A stretch of DNA of 64,000 bases from Vibrio diazotrophicus (GTDB taxonomy: Bacteria > Pseudomonadota > Gammaproteobacteria > Enterobacterales > Vibrionaceae): assembly GCF_038452265.1 (NCBI RefSeq), contig NZ_CP151843.1, forward strand, positions 1,302,001-1,366,000, read 5' to 3'. The translations under genes were made by a program, and so were the position numbers. This document shows, one piece after another, positions 1 to 9,293 of this stretch. Below the pieces are notes generated by a model. The model worked only from the letters and a program-made list of their open reading frames with translations, had not been told where the DNA came from and did not search any database. Every line of letters starts with the position of its first letter. Position 1 is the stretch's first letter.

Positions 1-1
1 A

Positions 2-1081
2 CTTTATGAAGAAAAGGGCTATGAAGCGGGAGATGGCATGATTGGCAACTTAGCTGAGCATTTAAAAGTCACACTTTCCGCACCAAACACCACCATTGCC
101 CGTATCTCTACCGATGAGTTTGGTTTCATTCTGCCGAACATGGACGAAGGCGAACTAAAAATGGTCGCTGAGAGTATCTTCGGCTGCGTTCAGGATATCA
201 GTGCAGACCCTACAGGCATGACTCAAGAGAAAGTCTATCTGGGCATTGTACATAACCAGAGCAAGAAAAATTCAACACAGATACTTTCGTTGCTAGATAA
301 CGCAGTCGCGGCTTCTAAGGCCAACGCGGAAGTGAAATATGGCTTTATCAAAGCGGAATCAGACCAAGTCATTATGGGTAAACAACAGTGGAAAGCACTG
401 GTTGAAGAAGCCATGCACAACGACTGGTTCCAATACCGCTTTCAGGCGGCTAATGATGGCTGGGGTGAGACCTTCCACCGTGAAGTGTTCTCTGCGATTG
501 ATAACGGTGAACAACGCTATACCGCCAACCAATATCTGTTTGCTCTTGAACAGTTAAATGCAAGCCACCAGTTCGATGAATACGTCATTGATAAAATGAT
601 TGAGAAGCTAGAGGCGAACGAGTTTAACGCGCCACTGGCGATCAACATCGCTCAAAGCAGTATTGAACAGCCAAGCTTTATCCGCTGGATCACGCAAAAA
701 CTGGCCAAACATAAAGAGGTTTGCGCCTTGCTCCACTTTGAGATACCAGAAAGCTGTTTTATCAATGCGCCACATCATACGGCACTGTTCTGCAACGCGA
801 TTCGCTCTGCAGGGGCTGAGTTTGGTGTCGATAACTATGGACGTAATTTCCAGTCTTTGGATTACATCAACGAATTTAGACCTAAATACGTGAAGCTGGA
901 TTATCTGTTTACTCACCACTTAGACGATGAGAAGCAGAAGTTCACTTTAACCTCTATTTCAAGAACTGCGCATAACCTAGGTATTAAGACCATCGCTTCT
1001 CGCGTTGAAACTCAGGCTCAGTTGGATTTCCTATCGGAACACTTTATTGAAGTATTCCAAGGTTTCATCGTTGATAAATAA
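2..1081 (+). CDS. LapD-like degenerate GGDEF-EAL c-di-GMP receptor, 5' partial
   Basis: The reading frame is open back to the left edge, so the true start and any periplasmic or HAMP part lie outside the window. The first visible residues (GYEAGDGMIGNLAEHL) match the middle of a GGDEF domain, but the signature is degenerate (ISTDEF in place of GGDEF). From about window position 370 an EAL-type domain follows. Its signature is also lost: where YQP...EAL would be, it reads YRFQAAND...REVF, and the DDFG loop reads VDNYG. It is therefore unlikely to make or cleave c-di-GMP. Proteins of this design next to a LapB-type exporter act as inner-membrane c-di-GMP receptors that sequester the LapG protease and so keep a large adhesin on the cell surface. 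The LapB-like gene starts 17 bp downstream, probably in the same operon. The LapD assignment rests on domain decay and this neighbour; LapG and LapA are not in view. Confidence 0.75.
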   Translation, partial: LYEEKGYEAGDGMIGNLAEHLKVTLSAPNTTIARISTDEFGFILPNMDEGELKMVAESIFGCVQDISADPTGMTQEKVYLGIVHNQSKKNSTQILSLLDNAVAASKANAEVKYGFIKAESDQVIMGKQQWKALVEEAMHNDWFQYRFQAANDGWGETFHREVFSAIDNGEQRYTANQYLFALEQLNASHQFDEYVIDKMIEKLEANEFNAPLAINIAQSSIEQPSFIRWITQKLAKHKEVCALLHFEIPESCFINAPHHTALFCNAIRSAGAEFGVDNYGRNFQSLDYINEFRPKYVKLDYLFTHHLDDEKQKFTLTSISRTAHNLGIKTIASRVETQAQLDFLSEHFIEVFQGFIVDK

Positions 1082-1098
1082 GGATAAAGGTCAGTTTA

Positions 1099-3213
1099 AT
1101 GCAAGATACGCTACTTAATTCACTGGTCTATGTGAGTCGTTATTATGGATTGGCGAATTCACCTGATGCGTTAATCAATGGATTACCGCTGACAGATGGC
1201 AAGCTGACACCGTTTCTTTTCCCCCGCGCTGCAGAGCGTGCGGGGCTTATCGCCAAAGAAAACCGTTCGACTCTGAAAGAGATCCCTCGCTTAGTTTTTC
1301 CTGTGATTCTCCTGCTGCGGGGAAATGAAGCCTGTGTTCTCAACAGCATTAACGAAGAGAAACAAGAGGCCGAGATTGTTACTGCTGAGTCCGGAATGGT
1401 GCCGATTGCTTACCCGTTAGAAGAGTTAAATGCCCGCTTTATTGGGCGTTACTTCATGGTGAAGAAGCAGTTTCGCTACGATGAACGTTCACCAGAAATT
1501 CTCAAGACCCGTGAAGGACACTGGTTCTGGGGCACAATTTGGCAATCAAAGCGCATTTATCGTGATGTGATGTTCGCATCGCTGCTGATAAACCTGTTTG
1601 CTATCGCGGCACCGATGTTTACTCGGTTAGTGTATGACAAAGTGCTTCCTAACCTTGCTTTTGAAACCTTGTGGGTTTTGGCTAGTGGTGTGTTTGTTAT
1701 ATTTCTGTTCGACTTCACATTGAAGATGCTTCGCAACTATTTTATTGATGTCGCAGGTAAGAAGTCGGACATCCTCATCTCTTCAAAACTGTTTAGTAAA
1801 GTGATGGGAATTAGAATGGAGTCACGCCCGCCATCGGTGGGCGCATTTGCTCGTCATCTTCAAGAGTTTGAGTCCATAAGAGAGTTCTTCACTTCAGCGA
1901 CCGTTTCATCGCTAATTGATCTGCCGTTTTCGATTCTATTTCTGATCATTATTTGGTTAATGGCTGGCGATCTGGTTTACGTACCGATTATCGGTGTGTG
2001 TGTTCTGATCATATACTCTCTGCTGATTCAGGCACCTCTACGTCGGGCGATTGAAGAAGGCTCACGCCTTGCATCTCAGAAATATGCGAACCTGATTGAA
2101 AGCTTAGCTGGTCTTGAAACGGTGAAACTTTTTGGCGCACAAGGCCAGTTCCAACACCGTTGGGAAGAAGCCATTTCCCATATGGCAAACTGGAATATCA
2201 AAAGCCGCCGAATTACTGATGGCATTCAAAGTACAGCTGGTCTGGTTCAGCAGGCATCGAGCGTTGGGATGATTATTTTGGGTGTATACCTAATAGCCCA
2301 AGGAAACCTGACGATGGGTGGTCTTATTGCGGCAACGATGCTGAGCGGTCGCGCCATTGGCCCTATGGTTCAATTATCTCTATTATCGACCCGCTATAAC
2401 CAAGCGAAAGCTTCTTTGAAAATCATCGAACAAGTAATGGCACTGCCAGATGAGCAAGAAGAAGGTAAGCGCTATATTCACCGCCCAATGATTCAAGGGA
2501 AAATTGAACTGGATAAGGTGACGTTCCACTACCCTGACTCTCCGATTGCCTCGATTCGTGATTTGAGTCTGACCATCAATCCGGGTGAGAAAGTGGCAAT
2601 TATCGGTCGTATTGGCTCAGGTAAAACCACGCTAGAACGCTTAATCATGGGCTTGTATCAACCGACTGAAGGCCATGTACGCATTGACGATACCGATATT
2701 AAGCAGCTCCATCACATCGATATTCGTCGTAATATTGGCTGTGTGCCTCAAGAGAGCGTTCTGTTTTACGGCACTATCAGAGATAACATAACCCTCGGTC
2801 GCCCGCTGGTGGACGACAGAGAAGTCATGGATGCGGCAAACCGAGCAGGTGTGACAGTGTTTACACAGCAAGATCCTGCCGGCTTAGAGCGCCAAGTTGG
2901 TGAAGGTGGTTTGTTATTATCTGGAGGTCAACGCCAGGCGGTTTCTATCGCACGAGCCCTGTTGGGGCGTCCTCCGGTATTACTAATGGATGAACCAACC
3001 AGCGCGATGGATAATCGTTCTGAAATGCACATTAAGAATCAAATGAAACAGCTCACACCAACTGAAACATTGATTCTGATAACTCATAAAACATCGATGC
3101 TGGATGTGGTTGACCGTGTAATTGTCATGGAAAAAGGAACCATCATTGCCGATGGGCCGAAATCTATGGTTCTTAACGATCTTAAACACGGCAAGATACG
3201 CGCAGTGAATTAA
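1099..3213 (+). CDS. LapB-type type I secretion ABC transporter (permease-ATPase)
   Basis: This is a 704-residue inner-membrane exporter. Residues 1-130 form a C39-like domain; no catalytic Cys is visible near the N-terminus, as in transporters of RTX adhesins that do not cleave a leader. Transmembrane segments occupy roughly residues 155-440. The ATPase follows, with Walker A GRIGSGKTT near 504, the signature LSGGQRQ near 607, Walker B VLLMDEP near 630 and the switch motif ITHK. It should work with a membrane-fusion protein and a TolC-like channel to export a large repeat adhesin. It follows the LapD-like gene by 17 bp, and a hairpin terminator lies just after it. The operon context is what favours LapB over a hemolysin-type HlyB. 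Confidence 0.85.
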   Translation: MQDTLLNSLVYVSRYYGLANSPDALINGLPLTDGKLTPFLFPRAAERAGLIAKENRSTLKEIPRLVFPVILLLRGNEACVLNSINEEKQEAEIVTAESGMVPIAYPLEELNARFIGRYFMVKKQFRYDERSPEILKTREGHWFWGTIWQSKRIYRDVMFASLLINLFAIAAPMFTRLVYDKVLPNLAFETLWVLASGVFVIFLFDFTLKMLRNYFIDVAGKKSDILISSKLFSKVMGIRMESRPPSVGAFARHLQEFESIREFFTSATVSSLIDLPFSILFLIIIWLMAGDLVYVPIIGVCVLIIYSLLIQAPLRRAIEEGSRLASQKYANLIESLAGLETVKLFGAQGQFQHRWEEAISHMANWNIKSRRITDGIQSTAGLVQQASSVGMIILGVYLIAQGNLTMGGLIAATMLSGRAIGPMVQLSLLSTRYNQAKASLKIIEQVMALPDEQEEGKRYIHRPMIQGKIELDKVTFHYPDSPIASIRDLSLTINPGEKVAIIGRIGSGKTTLERLIMGLYQPTEGHVRIDDTDIKQLHHIDIRRNIGCVPQESVLFYGTIRDNITLGRPLVDDREVMDAANRAGVTVFTQQDPAGLERQVGEGGLLLSGGQRQAVSIARALLGRPPVLLMDEPTSAMDNRSEMHIKNQMKQLTPTETLILITHKTSMLDVVDRVIVMEKGTIIADGPKSMVLNDLKHGKIRAVN

Positions 3214-3229
3214 TAGCAGATACATGAAC

Positions 3230-3262
3230 AAAGGGGGAGCGAATGCTCCCCTTGTTTATTCT
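3230..3262 (+). terminator. Rho-independent terminator after the T1SS gene
   Basis: A G-rich arm ending in GGGGAGC pairs with GCTCCCC across a GAAT loop and is followed by TTGTTTATT. It lies between the convergent transporter and DUF342 genes. Confidence 0.7.
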
Positions 3263-3291
3263 TCAGCCTTGTTTCATTTTCAGCTCTAGAT

Positions 3292-4965
3292 TTAAACCCC
3301 AACGTCTTCATCTTCCAGTTTTGAAGACACTTGGATTTCATATTGATTGAATGAAAATATGGATGGGCCACGAACTCGCTTAGTCACGACTTTCTCCTCA
3401 CCAAACTGAACCGTAACATGAGTAAACACTTTGCTTTTTGCTTCTACTGTATTGGCTGCCATAGCAAGTTCGAACTCTTCATTCAGCAAATCAAGTGAGT
3501 TCTTAACCTTCTCTAAACGTTCATTAGCTTTTTCTTTTCTCTCGTTAATTTCGAGTTCTTCTTCTTCCGTACGTTCTGCTTTAGGACGTTTCTTGAACTC
3601 CAGTTCTTTACGAATGGCATCCATCGTACCTTCTTGAGCCTGCTTGTATTGGTCTTTGTGACTGGCAATACGTTCTTTAAAGCGGTTAAAATTGGCAAAG
3701 GCTTCAAGGTGAGTAACGGTATCGCCTTCAACGCCTAAATTAAGACACACGACTTTCCCACCCACTTTGGCTGTGCCTCCACTTAATGTCCCCTGAGTCT
3801 CTTTCTCATCAAGAACAATTAGGTCTTTAGCGCAGCGAATAACGTTCCCCATGCTGTGAACGGCAAGATGAATATCTTCCCCAGCCTGCAGTTCTGCATA
3901 TTGAGCATAGTTTGCTTTTATCGTGCTTCCCGATTTAACAGTACAGCTCTTTTCTTCACCTTCGGTCGCAGTGTGACCAATGATGCCTTTACCTACTTCA
4001 ATATTACCCTGCGCCTGAACATCGGCTGATTCAATAAAACCACCGACAGTCACTGAACCTGTAGCACGTACAATCATCCCCGGCTCAATATCACCAGTGA
4101 TAACCACATTGCCCTTAAACTTCACATGCCCTGTTGCGACACTCACGTTATTCAGACAAATCGCATTTTCTACATCGATGGTTTTATTTCTAAATACAGG
4201 CATGCCGTTAATCGACGCCAGCAATAGATTAGGATTGGTAGGGCTAAGATGAGTGCCGTTACCCGCAACCAGAGCAGCATCGACACCGGGTTTAGGAAGT
4301 AGAATTTTGCCTTGAACGGTAAATCCAGGTTCACCTTTAGTAGCGGGTTGGCGGCGCATTACTGGATCGTTTTCGCTGACCGTAATGGTTTCGCCCAAAT
4401 CACGCATATCTATTTTGTCTTGACCTTTAACCGACTGAGGCGCAAGAATTCGCTTATTCACATCTTCAACGAGTGGTAAGAACTTCGCGTCTTTACCGTT
4501 AATCGCTTCTTTACCTTGTGCGACAGGCTGAGTAAACGTCTCGCCGCCAGCCAATTTGTTACTAACAACAAAGACTTTTTTTAGTGCGGCTTTATTTATA
4601 CCTTTAATTACGTTTGCGTCCGCCAAAGCTTGAATAATTTCACTACTTTGAAGCCCTCGACCACCATACGCGCCAGTCACGACCATGCTCGCAATCATGT
4701 CATGTTCGCTAAGCACCACGAGTAAGCTTGCGTTACGTTTTTCCGCGATGACAATACCTTCGTACGCTTCACCTTTACCTTCACTGGCACAATTAATGAA
4801 ACGCGTTACTTCATCTTCCATTAGATAGAATTTGGAAGCATCAAGATGTTGTAGCGCACTCACCAAGCTTTCTTGAGTGGCCCCATTCTTGTCGAATTTA
4901 CCATCCGTTAATTTAGCGACTACACGAGTTTTATCTCCCGTGAGTGTAATGACATCCTTCCACAT
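3292..4965 (-). CDS. FapA/DUF342 family protein
   Basis: This 557-residue protein of the DUF342 (FapA, flagellar assembly protein A) family has an N-terminal alpha/beta part. A long central beta-helix-like stretch (about residues 230-400) is rich in G, V and N repeats of the type GNVVITGDIEPG and GSVTVGGFIESADVQAQGNIEVG. A charged, probably coiled-coil segment with many K and E residues follows (about residues 430-510), and the tail is short. The beta-helix resembles bactofilin-like scaffolds. No flagellar genes are nearby, so the role here is unknown; a polar scaffold or c-di-GMP-linked surface function is only a guess from its neighbours. It is convergent with the T1SS gene and transcribed away from the PAS-GGDEF-EAL gene. 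Confidence 0.75.
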   Translation of the reverse strand: MWKDVITLTGDKTRVVAKLTDGKFDKNGATQESLVSALQHLDASKFYLMEDEVTRFINCASEGKGEAYEGIVIAEKRNASLLVVLSEHDMIASMVVTGAYGGRGLQSSEIIQALADANVIKGINKAALKKVFVVSNKLAGGETFTQPVAQGKEAINGKDAKFLPLVEDVNKRILAPQSVKGQDKIDMRDLGETITVSENDPVMRRQPATKGEPGFTVQGKILLPKPGVDAALVAGNGTHLSPTNPNLLLASINGMPVFRNKTIDVENAICLNNVSVATGHVKFKGNVVITGDIEPGMIVRATGSVTVGGFIESADVQAQGNIEVGKGIIGHTATEGEEKSCTVKSGSTIKANYAQYAELQAGEDIHLAVHSMGNVIRCAKDLIVLDEKETQGTLSGGTAKVGGKVVCLNLGVEGDTVTHLEAFANFNRFKERIASHKDQYKQAQEGTMDAIRKELEFKKRPKAERTEEEELEINERKEKANERLEKVKNSLDLLNEEFELAMAANTVEAKSKVFTHVTVQFGEEKVVTKRVRGPSIFSFNQYEIQVSSKLEDEDVGV

Positions 4966-5093
4966 ACAACTAAACCTTTACGGTACACATAACGTTGATT
5001 TCCAGTGTATCGAAACTGAGACGTATACCAAACATCCATATATTCAAATTAAGGCGTGTATCACCCTAAAAGTTATACCCGCCAACTACGCGC

Positions 5094-5108
5094 CTTTACA
5101 GTGTAAAT
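5094..5108. promoter_or_regulatory. parS2 site (ParB2 binding palindrome)
   Basis: The palindrome TTTACAGTGTAAA lies at 5095-5107. It matches the NTTTACANTGTAAAN consensus I recall for Vibrio chromosome II ParB2 sites. It is intergenic, between the FapA-like and phosphodiesterase genes. Confidence 0.85.
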
Positions 5109-5234
5109 TGTAGCTGCTGTAATCATTTGCACTAGCAATACAAGAACCACCTTATCTATAAGTTTTAAAACTGGCAACTACTGGATTTACCGGACGAGAT
5201 GAGGCAACACACCATGTTAATGATATTAATGTAA

Positions 5235-5248
5235 TTGATATAAATCAT
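5235..5248. promoter_or_regulatory. FNR-like site upstream of the phosphodiesterase gene
   Basis: TTGATATAAATCAT matches the FNR palindrome TTGATNNNNATCAA at 9 of its 10 fixed bases. It ends 72 bp before the start codon at 5321, a reasonable distance for an activator or repressor site. The rest of the 355-bp gap (4966-5320) holds a parS2 site and a 7-bp inverted repeat TGCTTAC/GTAAGCA (5267-5273 and 5286-5292). Confidence 0.35.
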
Positions 5249-5320
5249 GTAACACATGTATTATGATGCTTACCGTACTGTAAACGTAAGCATTCAGCGA
5301 GAGAAAGGATATTCCTTGAT

Positions 5321-6991
5321 ATGGATGAATTGATCCAAAGACGTTTTAACAACATGTTTAATTCAGCCGTAGAAGGTTTATGGATGATGATGCCTGATGG
5401 ACAGGTCTCCTTCTACAATCAACGTTTTTATGAACAATTCGACATTGACTGCCAAACCACTCTTGATAACTGGATTCAGCTAATACACCCAGAAGATAGA
5501 AAACCCTTCAGCAGTAATGTGACAACTCACGTTAAAGCAGTGGGTGATGACAGCCGCGTCATTACCCAATACCGAGTAAAAAAGAAGGATGGCAATTACA
5601 TCTGGATCGAAGGTACCGGAATCAACCAAGTGGATGATTCCGGTGAATATATGGTCGGTAACCATAAAGATGTCACTGAACAAAAGAAGCTTGAAGAATC
5701 AATTTGGCAATTGGCCTATTTCGATAAACTAACAGGCCTGCCAAACAAAGATAAGCTCACGTTAGATTTATCGAAGCGTACCTCCAGCGTTACCATGATA
5801 ACCATTCATGTCTCGGGCATTAAATCCTACGTCAGTCAATACAGCGAATTCATCCTGACCGATTTCATAGCAAGTTTGTTAGAGTGTTTCCACCTATTTA
5901 GCAGTTATGAGAGCCAGTGCTACAGAAGCAGTTTGGATACCTTTTCCGTACTCATCGCGAAAGACCTACCCGACGAAGAGCTGGGAAAATTGGCCGACGA
6001 ATTCATCCAGCAGTTCAAAACAATTGCACGCAATAACGTTTCTTACTTTGGTGATGCTTATATAGGTATTTACGTTTGTCGAGAATGCGAGCTTTCTTCA
6101 GAAGAAATTATTAATTCTACCTATCAGACATGTGAATATGCAGTCGAAAAATCCAAGAAAAATTGGGTAATTTATAACGACCAAGTAAAACCTGAAGTCG
6201 ACAAATACTTTTATGTGGAAAACCATATAAAGCAAGCGATCGAAAATGATGAAATAACGATACATCTACAGCCTATCGTTGATGCCAAAAGTGGCCAACT
6301 AAAATCCTTTGAAGCGTTAGCTCGCTGGGAAACAGAACAATTTGGCTTTATACGTCCCGATGAATTCATTCCGGTCGCAGAGACTCTCGGCCTTATTTCT
6401 TTACTCGGTAATAAGATATTTTCCAAGTCAGCTGATTTCATCGTGCAATACAATCAGGCTTGGAACTGTAGCCTAAAAGTGCACGTCAATATTTCAGCAC
6501 TCCAATTGCTGAAAGAGGCATTTCCAGAAAAACTGTTGAAATTAACTCATGATAAAAAAGCCAAGCCTGAAAACTTAGTTTTGGAACTTACAGAATCAGT
6601 TCTTATTGATAATAACCAGCAAGTTTTGGAAGGACTCTATGAGTTAAATGCCATGGGGTTCCCTTTGGCTATGGACGATTTTGGTTCTGGATATAGCTCA
6701 ATTACTTCTATCTTCAAGCTACCGTTCAAAATGTTAAAAGTGGATCGAGAACTTGCCAATCAGTCTCTCATTGAAAACGAAGCTTTGGGCTACCTTCAAT
6801 TTCTATCGACTTTATGTGAGAACAAGCAAATGGAAATGACCATCGAAGGTATCGAAAATCGAGAGATGGTTGAAACGTTCGCACAACTCAATGTAAGTTC
6901 ATATCAAGGTTATTTGATTGCAAAACCAATGCCTGTAGAACAGGCAATGCTGATTGATGGTTTAAATCCTTCGATTAGTTTAAATTCATAA
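5321..6991 (+). CDS. PAS-GGDEF(degenerate)-EAL cyclic-di-GMP phosphodiesterase
   Basis: This 556-residue protein has no obvious membrane segments. A PAS domain occupies roughly residues 7-120, ending in GNHKDVTEQKKLEE. The linker FDKLTGLPNKDKL introduces a GGDEF-fold domain (about 135-290) in which the GGDEF signature is absent (SSLDTFSVLI in its place). The EAL domain (about 305-545) keeps the catalytic set: QPIVD, FEALARWE near 331, ELTESVL, MDDFGSGYSS, KVDREL, TIEGIE and YQGYLIAKPM. It should hydrolyse c-di-GMP, with the PAS domain sensing a ligand or redox state and the degenerate GGDEF domain perhaps acting as a regulatory module. It stands alone between two parS2 sites. Confidence 0.85.
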   Translation: MDELIQRRFNNMFNSAVEGLWMMMPDGQVSFYNQRFYEQFDIDCQTTLDNWIQLIHPEDRKPFSSNVTTHVKAVGDDSRVITQYRVKKKDGNYIWIEGTGINQVDDSGEYMVGNHKDVTEQKKLEESIWQLAYFDKLTGLPNKDKLTLDLSKRTSSVTMITIHVSGIKSYVSQYSEFILTDFIASLLECFHLFSSYESQCYRSSLDTFSVLIAKDLPDEELGKLADEFIQQFKTIARNNVSYFGDAYIGIYVCRECELSSEEIINSTYQTCEYAVEKSKKNWVIYNDQVKPEVDKYFYVENHIKQAIENDEITIHLQPIVDAKSGQLKSFEALARWETEQFGFIRPDEFIPVAETLGLISLLGNKIFSKSADFIVQYNQAWNCSLKVHVNISALQLLKEAFPEKLLKLTHDKKAKPENLVLELTESVLIDNNQQVLEGLYELNAMGFPLAMDDFGSGYSSITSIFKLPFKMLKVDRELANQSLIENEALGYLQFLSTLCENKQMEMTIEGIENREMVETFAQLNVSSYQGYLIAKPMPVEQAMLIDGLNPSISLNS

Positions 6992-7011
6992 AAATCAAAT
7001 GGATACTATGA

Positions 7012-7026
7012 ATTTACAGTGTAAAA
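7012..7026. promoter_or_regulatory. parS2 site
   Basis: TTTACAGTGTAAA at 7013-7025 is a perfect match to the parS2 core. It lies between the convergent phosphodiesterase and tmcA genes, 29 bp before the next copy begins. Confidence 0.85.
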
Positions 7027-7042
7027 CATACAATATTTAACA

Positions 7043-9073
7043 TTACCATCCCGGTTTACACTGTAAATCGTCGATTAGAATAAGTAGCTCTTTTCTGACA
7101 TTCGCTTCAACTTGCTTTCTTCCTGTTAATTGATATCGCTCGGCACATTCCGTCCACGACAATCGCTGAACAACTTTCGATACGAACAGATCCGAAAGAG
7201 TGTTTACTTGTACCTCACCTATCGATAAAGCGAATGACCGTAACCAAACAGCGGCACTTTCATAGTTTGAGCCACCAAGCGCATAATTGTGAACAAGAGC
7301 GATTGGAGGTCGAGTATCAGAACACAGGTTTTCGCTCAGCAAGGTTTTAACTAAATTAGGCTCCATCGCCTGTAGCGAATCAGATAACTCAAAATCAAAA
7401 TGCTGTGCGTGCTTCTGCTTAGCCAGCTTTAGCCAATCGACGTTTTCTCCTTTCACCATGAGAACAGAATAACAACCACTTGCCTGATCTCGCTGTGAGC
7501 CAACCTTTATGGTTTGAAAACCGCATTTTCGCCAGAAATTTACCAATGCACTGGAGGCGCCAAAACTCGTCGAAAGGTAATCACAGGCATTCTGCAAAGC
7601 AAAGTGTTTTACCAACTCATAACCAATGTTTTTATTTTGCACATCAGGGTGAACCGCTATACGCATGATTCGTTGACTTTTTGCTACAGCAGCTTCTGCG
7701 ATTCCAAGTTGGTTAGCAATGGTGATGGGAGACAAGTGACCTTTAGGTCTTCTTTTCCCAAGTTGGATATCTTCAATTAAAGCTTTGTCCAGTGCGCCCT
7801 CTTCCACGGATAGAATGCACCCCACCAAAACATCCTGATGTGTTGCTATGTATACAGACACTTTTTCATCACCTAACAAATGAAATAAATCACTCGGTGA
7901 TGTTTGATAATGAGCATTGACCAGTAAACTGAAAATGCTATGAAGCAATGCTGGATCATCCAATAAGTTCTTTTTAGTCACCCAACTGAATTGCAAAGCG
8001 TCAACAGAAACCTCAAAACTGATTGGTTGAAAATCAAAATCAAGTAAAAAACTCTCTCGATGCCATGCTTCCAGCGGATCGCCTTGGCTCCAACGAATTG
8101 GCTGAGTCATGTTTTGTAGCTTCATTTCTGGACGAACGTCCTTTAGCCACGACTGAAACTTCAAAGAGAAACCTCGACCGCAACCTTCATAACCATGAAT
8201 GGTTGAAGAAAACACGGCACGGTGATAACAGCTCACCATCTCTTTCAACATCGATAGAGGCAAAGCAGCCGCTTCGTCAACCAAGAGTAAATCACAATCA
8301 AGTCGACTTCTTAATAACTCATCTGGCGCAATAAAACGCAGACTAGAGTGCTTGTATTCAACCAATCCTTTCTGACCAGATGAACCAACCAACAATTTCT
8401 CCGCAAAATGAAAAACCGGACTGACAGAGGCCAGGCTTGGAGCAGTAACTACAATCCGAATATTGCGTTCTGACATCAGTTTTGCAGCGGCCATTCCTAA
8501 CGCACTACTTTTACCTCTGCCTCTGTCTGCGGTTAAAATCAGAGGTCGCTTTCGATGTCCAGTAACCACTTTGACAATGTTATCTACCGCGAGCTGCTGC
8601 TGAGAATAATCAATCTTATGCGCTTCAGAAGACACTGAGGGTAGGGAAGGTAGAATGTCAGGAGACATGACAATCAAATTGTCTAAAGCTTTTTTTAACC
8701 ACACTTCAGCAGGGTTTGCAGAAAGAGTGTTTGCACCTGACACAAGCAAAATCCCGCCCCCGATAAGCGTGCCCAGTGCAGCGCTAAAACTGTTTGCATC
8801 CCATCCGGTAGATAAATCGCAAATCAGAAGATCGCACTCTTGCCCTAACAATTGTTGGCCTTTATTAAACGGAACATATCGCACGCCATCAAAAGCATCA
8901 CCACCAACTTGGAAAGCGGTATTGCTGTTTGAATCCCTCAGCCAATGCTGAATCAACGAGTAATTCCATTCTTGAGTCCCTTGCAAAAACACACCAAAAC
9001 GAAATTGGTGCTTGAGTGCAAGCTGACGTAGCGAGAATAGATAAGATACAAATTGAGTGGTTTCAGAAGACAT
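7043..9073 (-). CDS. tmcA: tRNA(Met) cytidine acetyltransferase TmcA
   Basis: TmcA makes N4-acetylcytidine at the wobble position of the elongator tRNA-Met anticodon, using acetyl-CoA and ATP or GTP. The 676-residue product has the family layout. An N-terminal DUF1726-like region is followed by an RNA-helicase-like module with a Walker A loop DRGRGKSSALG near residue 185 and the box LLVDEAAALP. A GNAT acetyltransferase module follows (IMRIAVHPDVQNKNIGYELVKHF, FGASSALVNFWRKCGF) with a C-terminal tRNA-binding tail. The length is close to that of E. coli TmcA. I chose the ATG at 9073 (MSSETTQF); the frame also opens at a TTG at 9085. A parS2 palindrome lies inside the last codons. It is transcribed alone. 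Confidence 0.9.
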   Translation of the reverse strand: MSSETTQFVSYLFSLRQLALKHQFRFGVFLQGTQEWNYSLIQHWLRDSNSNTAFQVGGDAFDGVRYVPFNKGQQLLGQECDLLICDLSTGWDANSFSAALGTLIGGGILLVSGANTLSANPAEVWLKKALDNLIVMSPDILPSLPSVSSEAHKIDYSQQQLAVDNIVKVVTGHRKRPLILTADRGRGKSSALGMAAAKLMSERNIRIVVTAPSLASVSPVFHFAEKLLVGSSGQKGLVEYKHSSLRFIAPDELLRSRLDCDLLLVDEAAALPLSMLKEMVSCYHRAVFSSTIHGYEGCGRGFSLKFQSWLKDVRPEMKLQNMTQPIRWSQGDPLEAWHRESFLLDFDFQPISFEVSVDALQFSWVTKKNLLDDPALLHSIFSLLVNAHYQTSPSDLFHLLGDEKVSVYIATHQDVLVGCILSVEEGALDKALIEDIQLGKRRPKGHLSPITIANQLGIAEAAVAKSQRIMRIAVHPDVQNKNIGYELVKHFALQNACDYLSTSFGASSALVNFWRKCGFQTIKVGSQRDQASGCYSVLMVKGENVDWLKLAKQKHAQHFDFELSDSLQAMEPNLVKTLLSENLCSDTRPPIALVHNYALGGSNYESAAVWLRSFALSIGEVQVNTLSDLFVSKVVQRLSWTECAERYQLTGRKQVEANVRKELLILIDDLQCKPGW
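7054..7068. promoter_or_regulatory. parS2 site inside the 3' end of tmcA
   Basis: TTTACACTGTAAA at 7055-7067 is a perfect core match. It overlaps the final codons of tmcA and forms a close pair with the site at 7012-7026. Confidence 0.85.
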
Positions 9074-9293
9074 AAATTTACGCAATCAGTGAAAGTAATC
9101 GTATGGTAACACACCCCAATAATAGACAATAAGCCCAGTTAGAACCTGTCTATAACACCCTGTTGGCTCTTACTATTTAAGGTCAAAAAAATTTTCCCTG
9201 ACGACAAATTATATTTGCTTTATTGAGCAAACAATTTGCCTAATTATTCATTTGAACCCCAGTATGGTACTGGCTGTCAGGACATGATTATTA

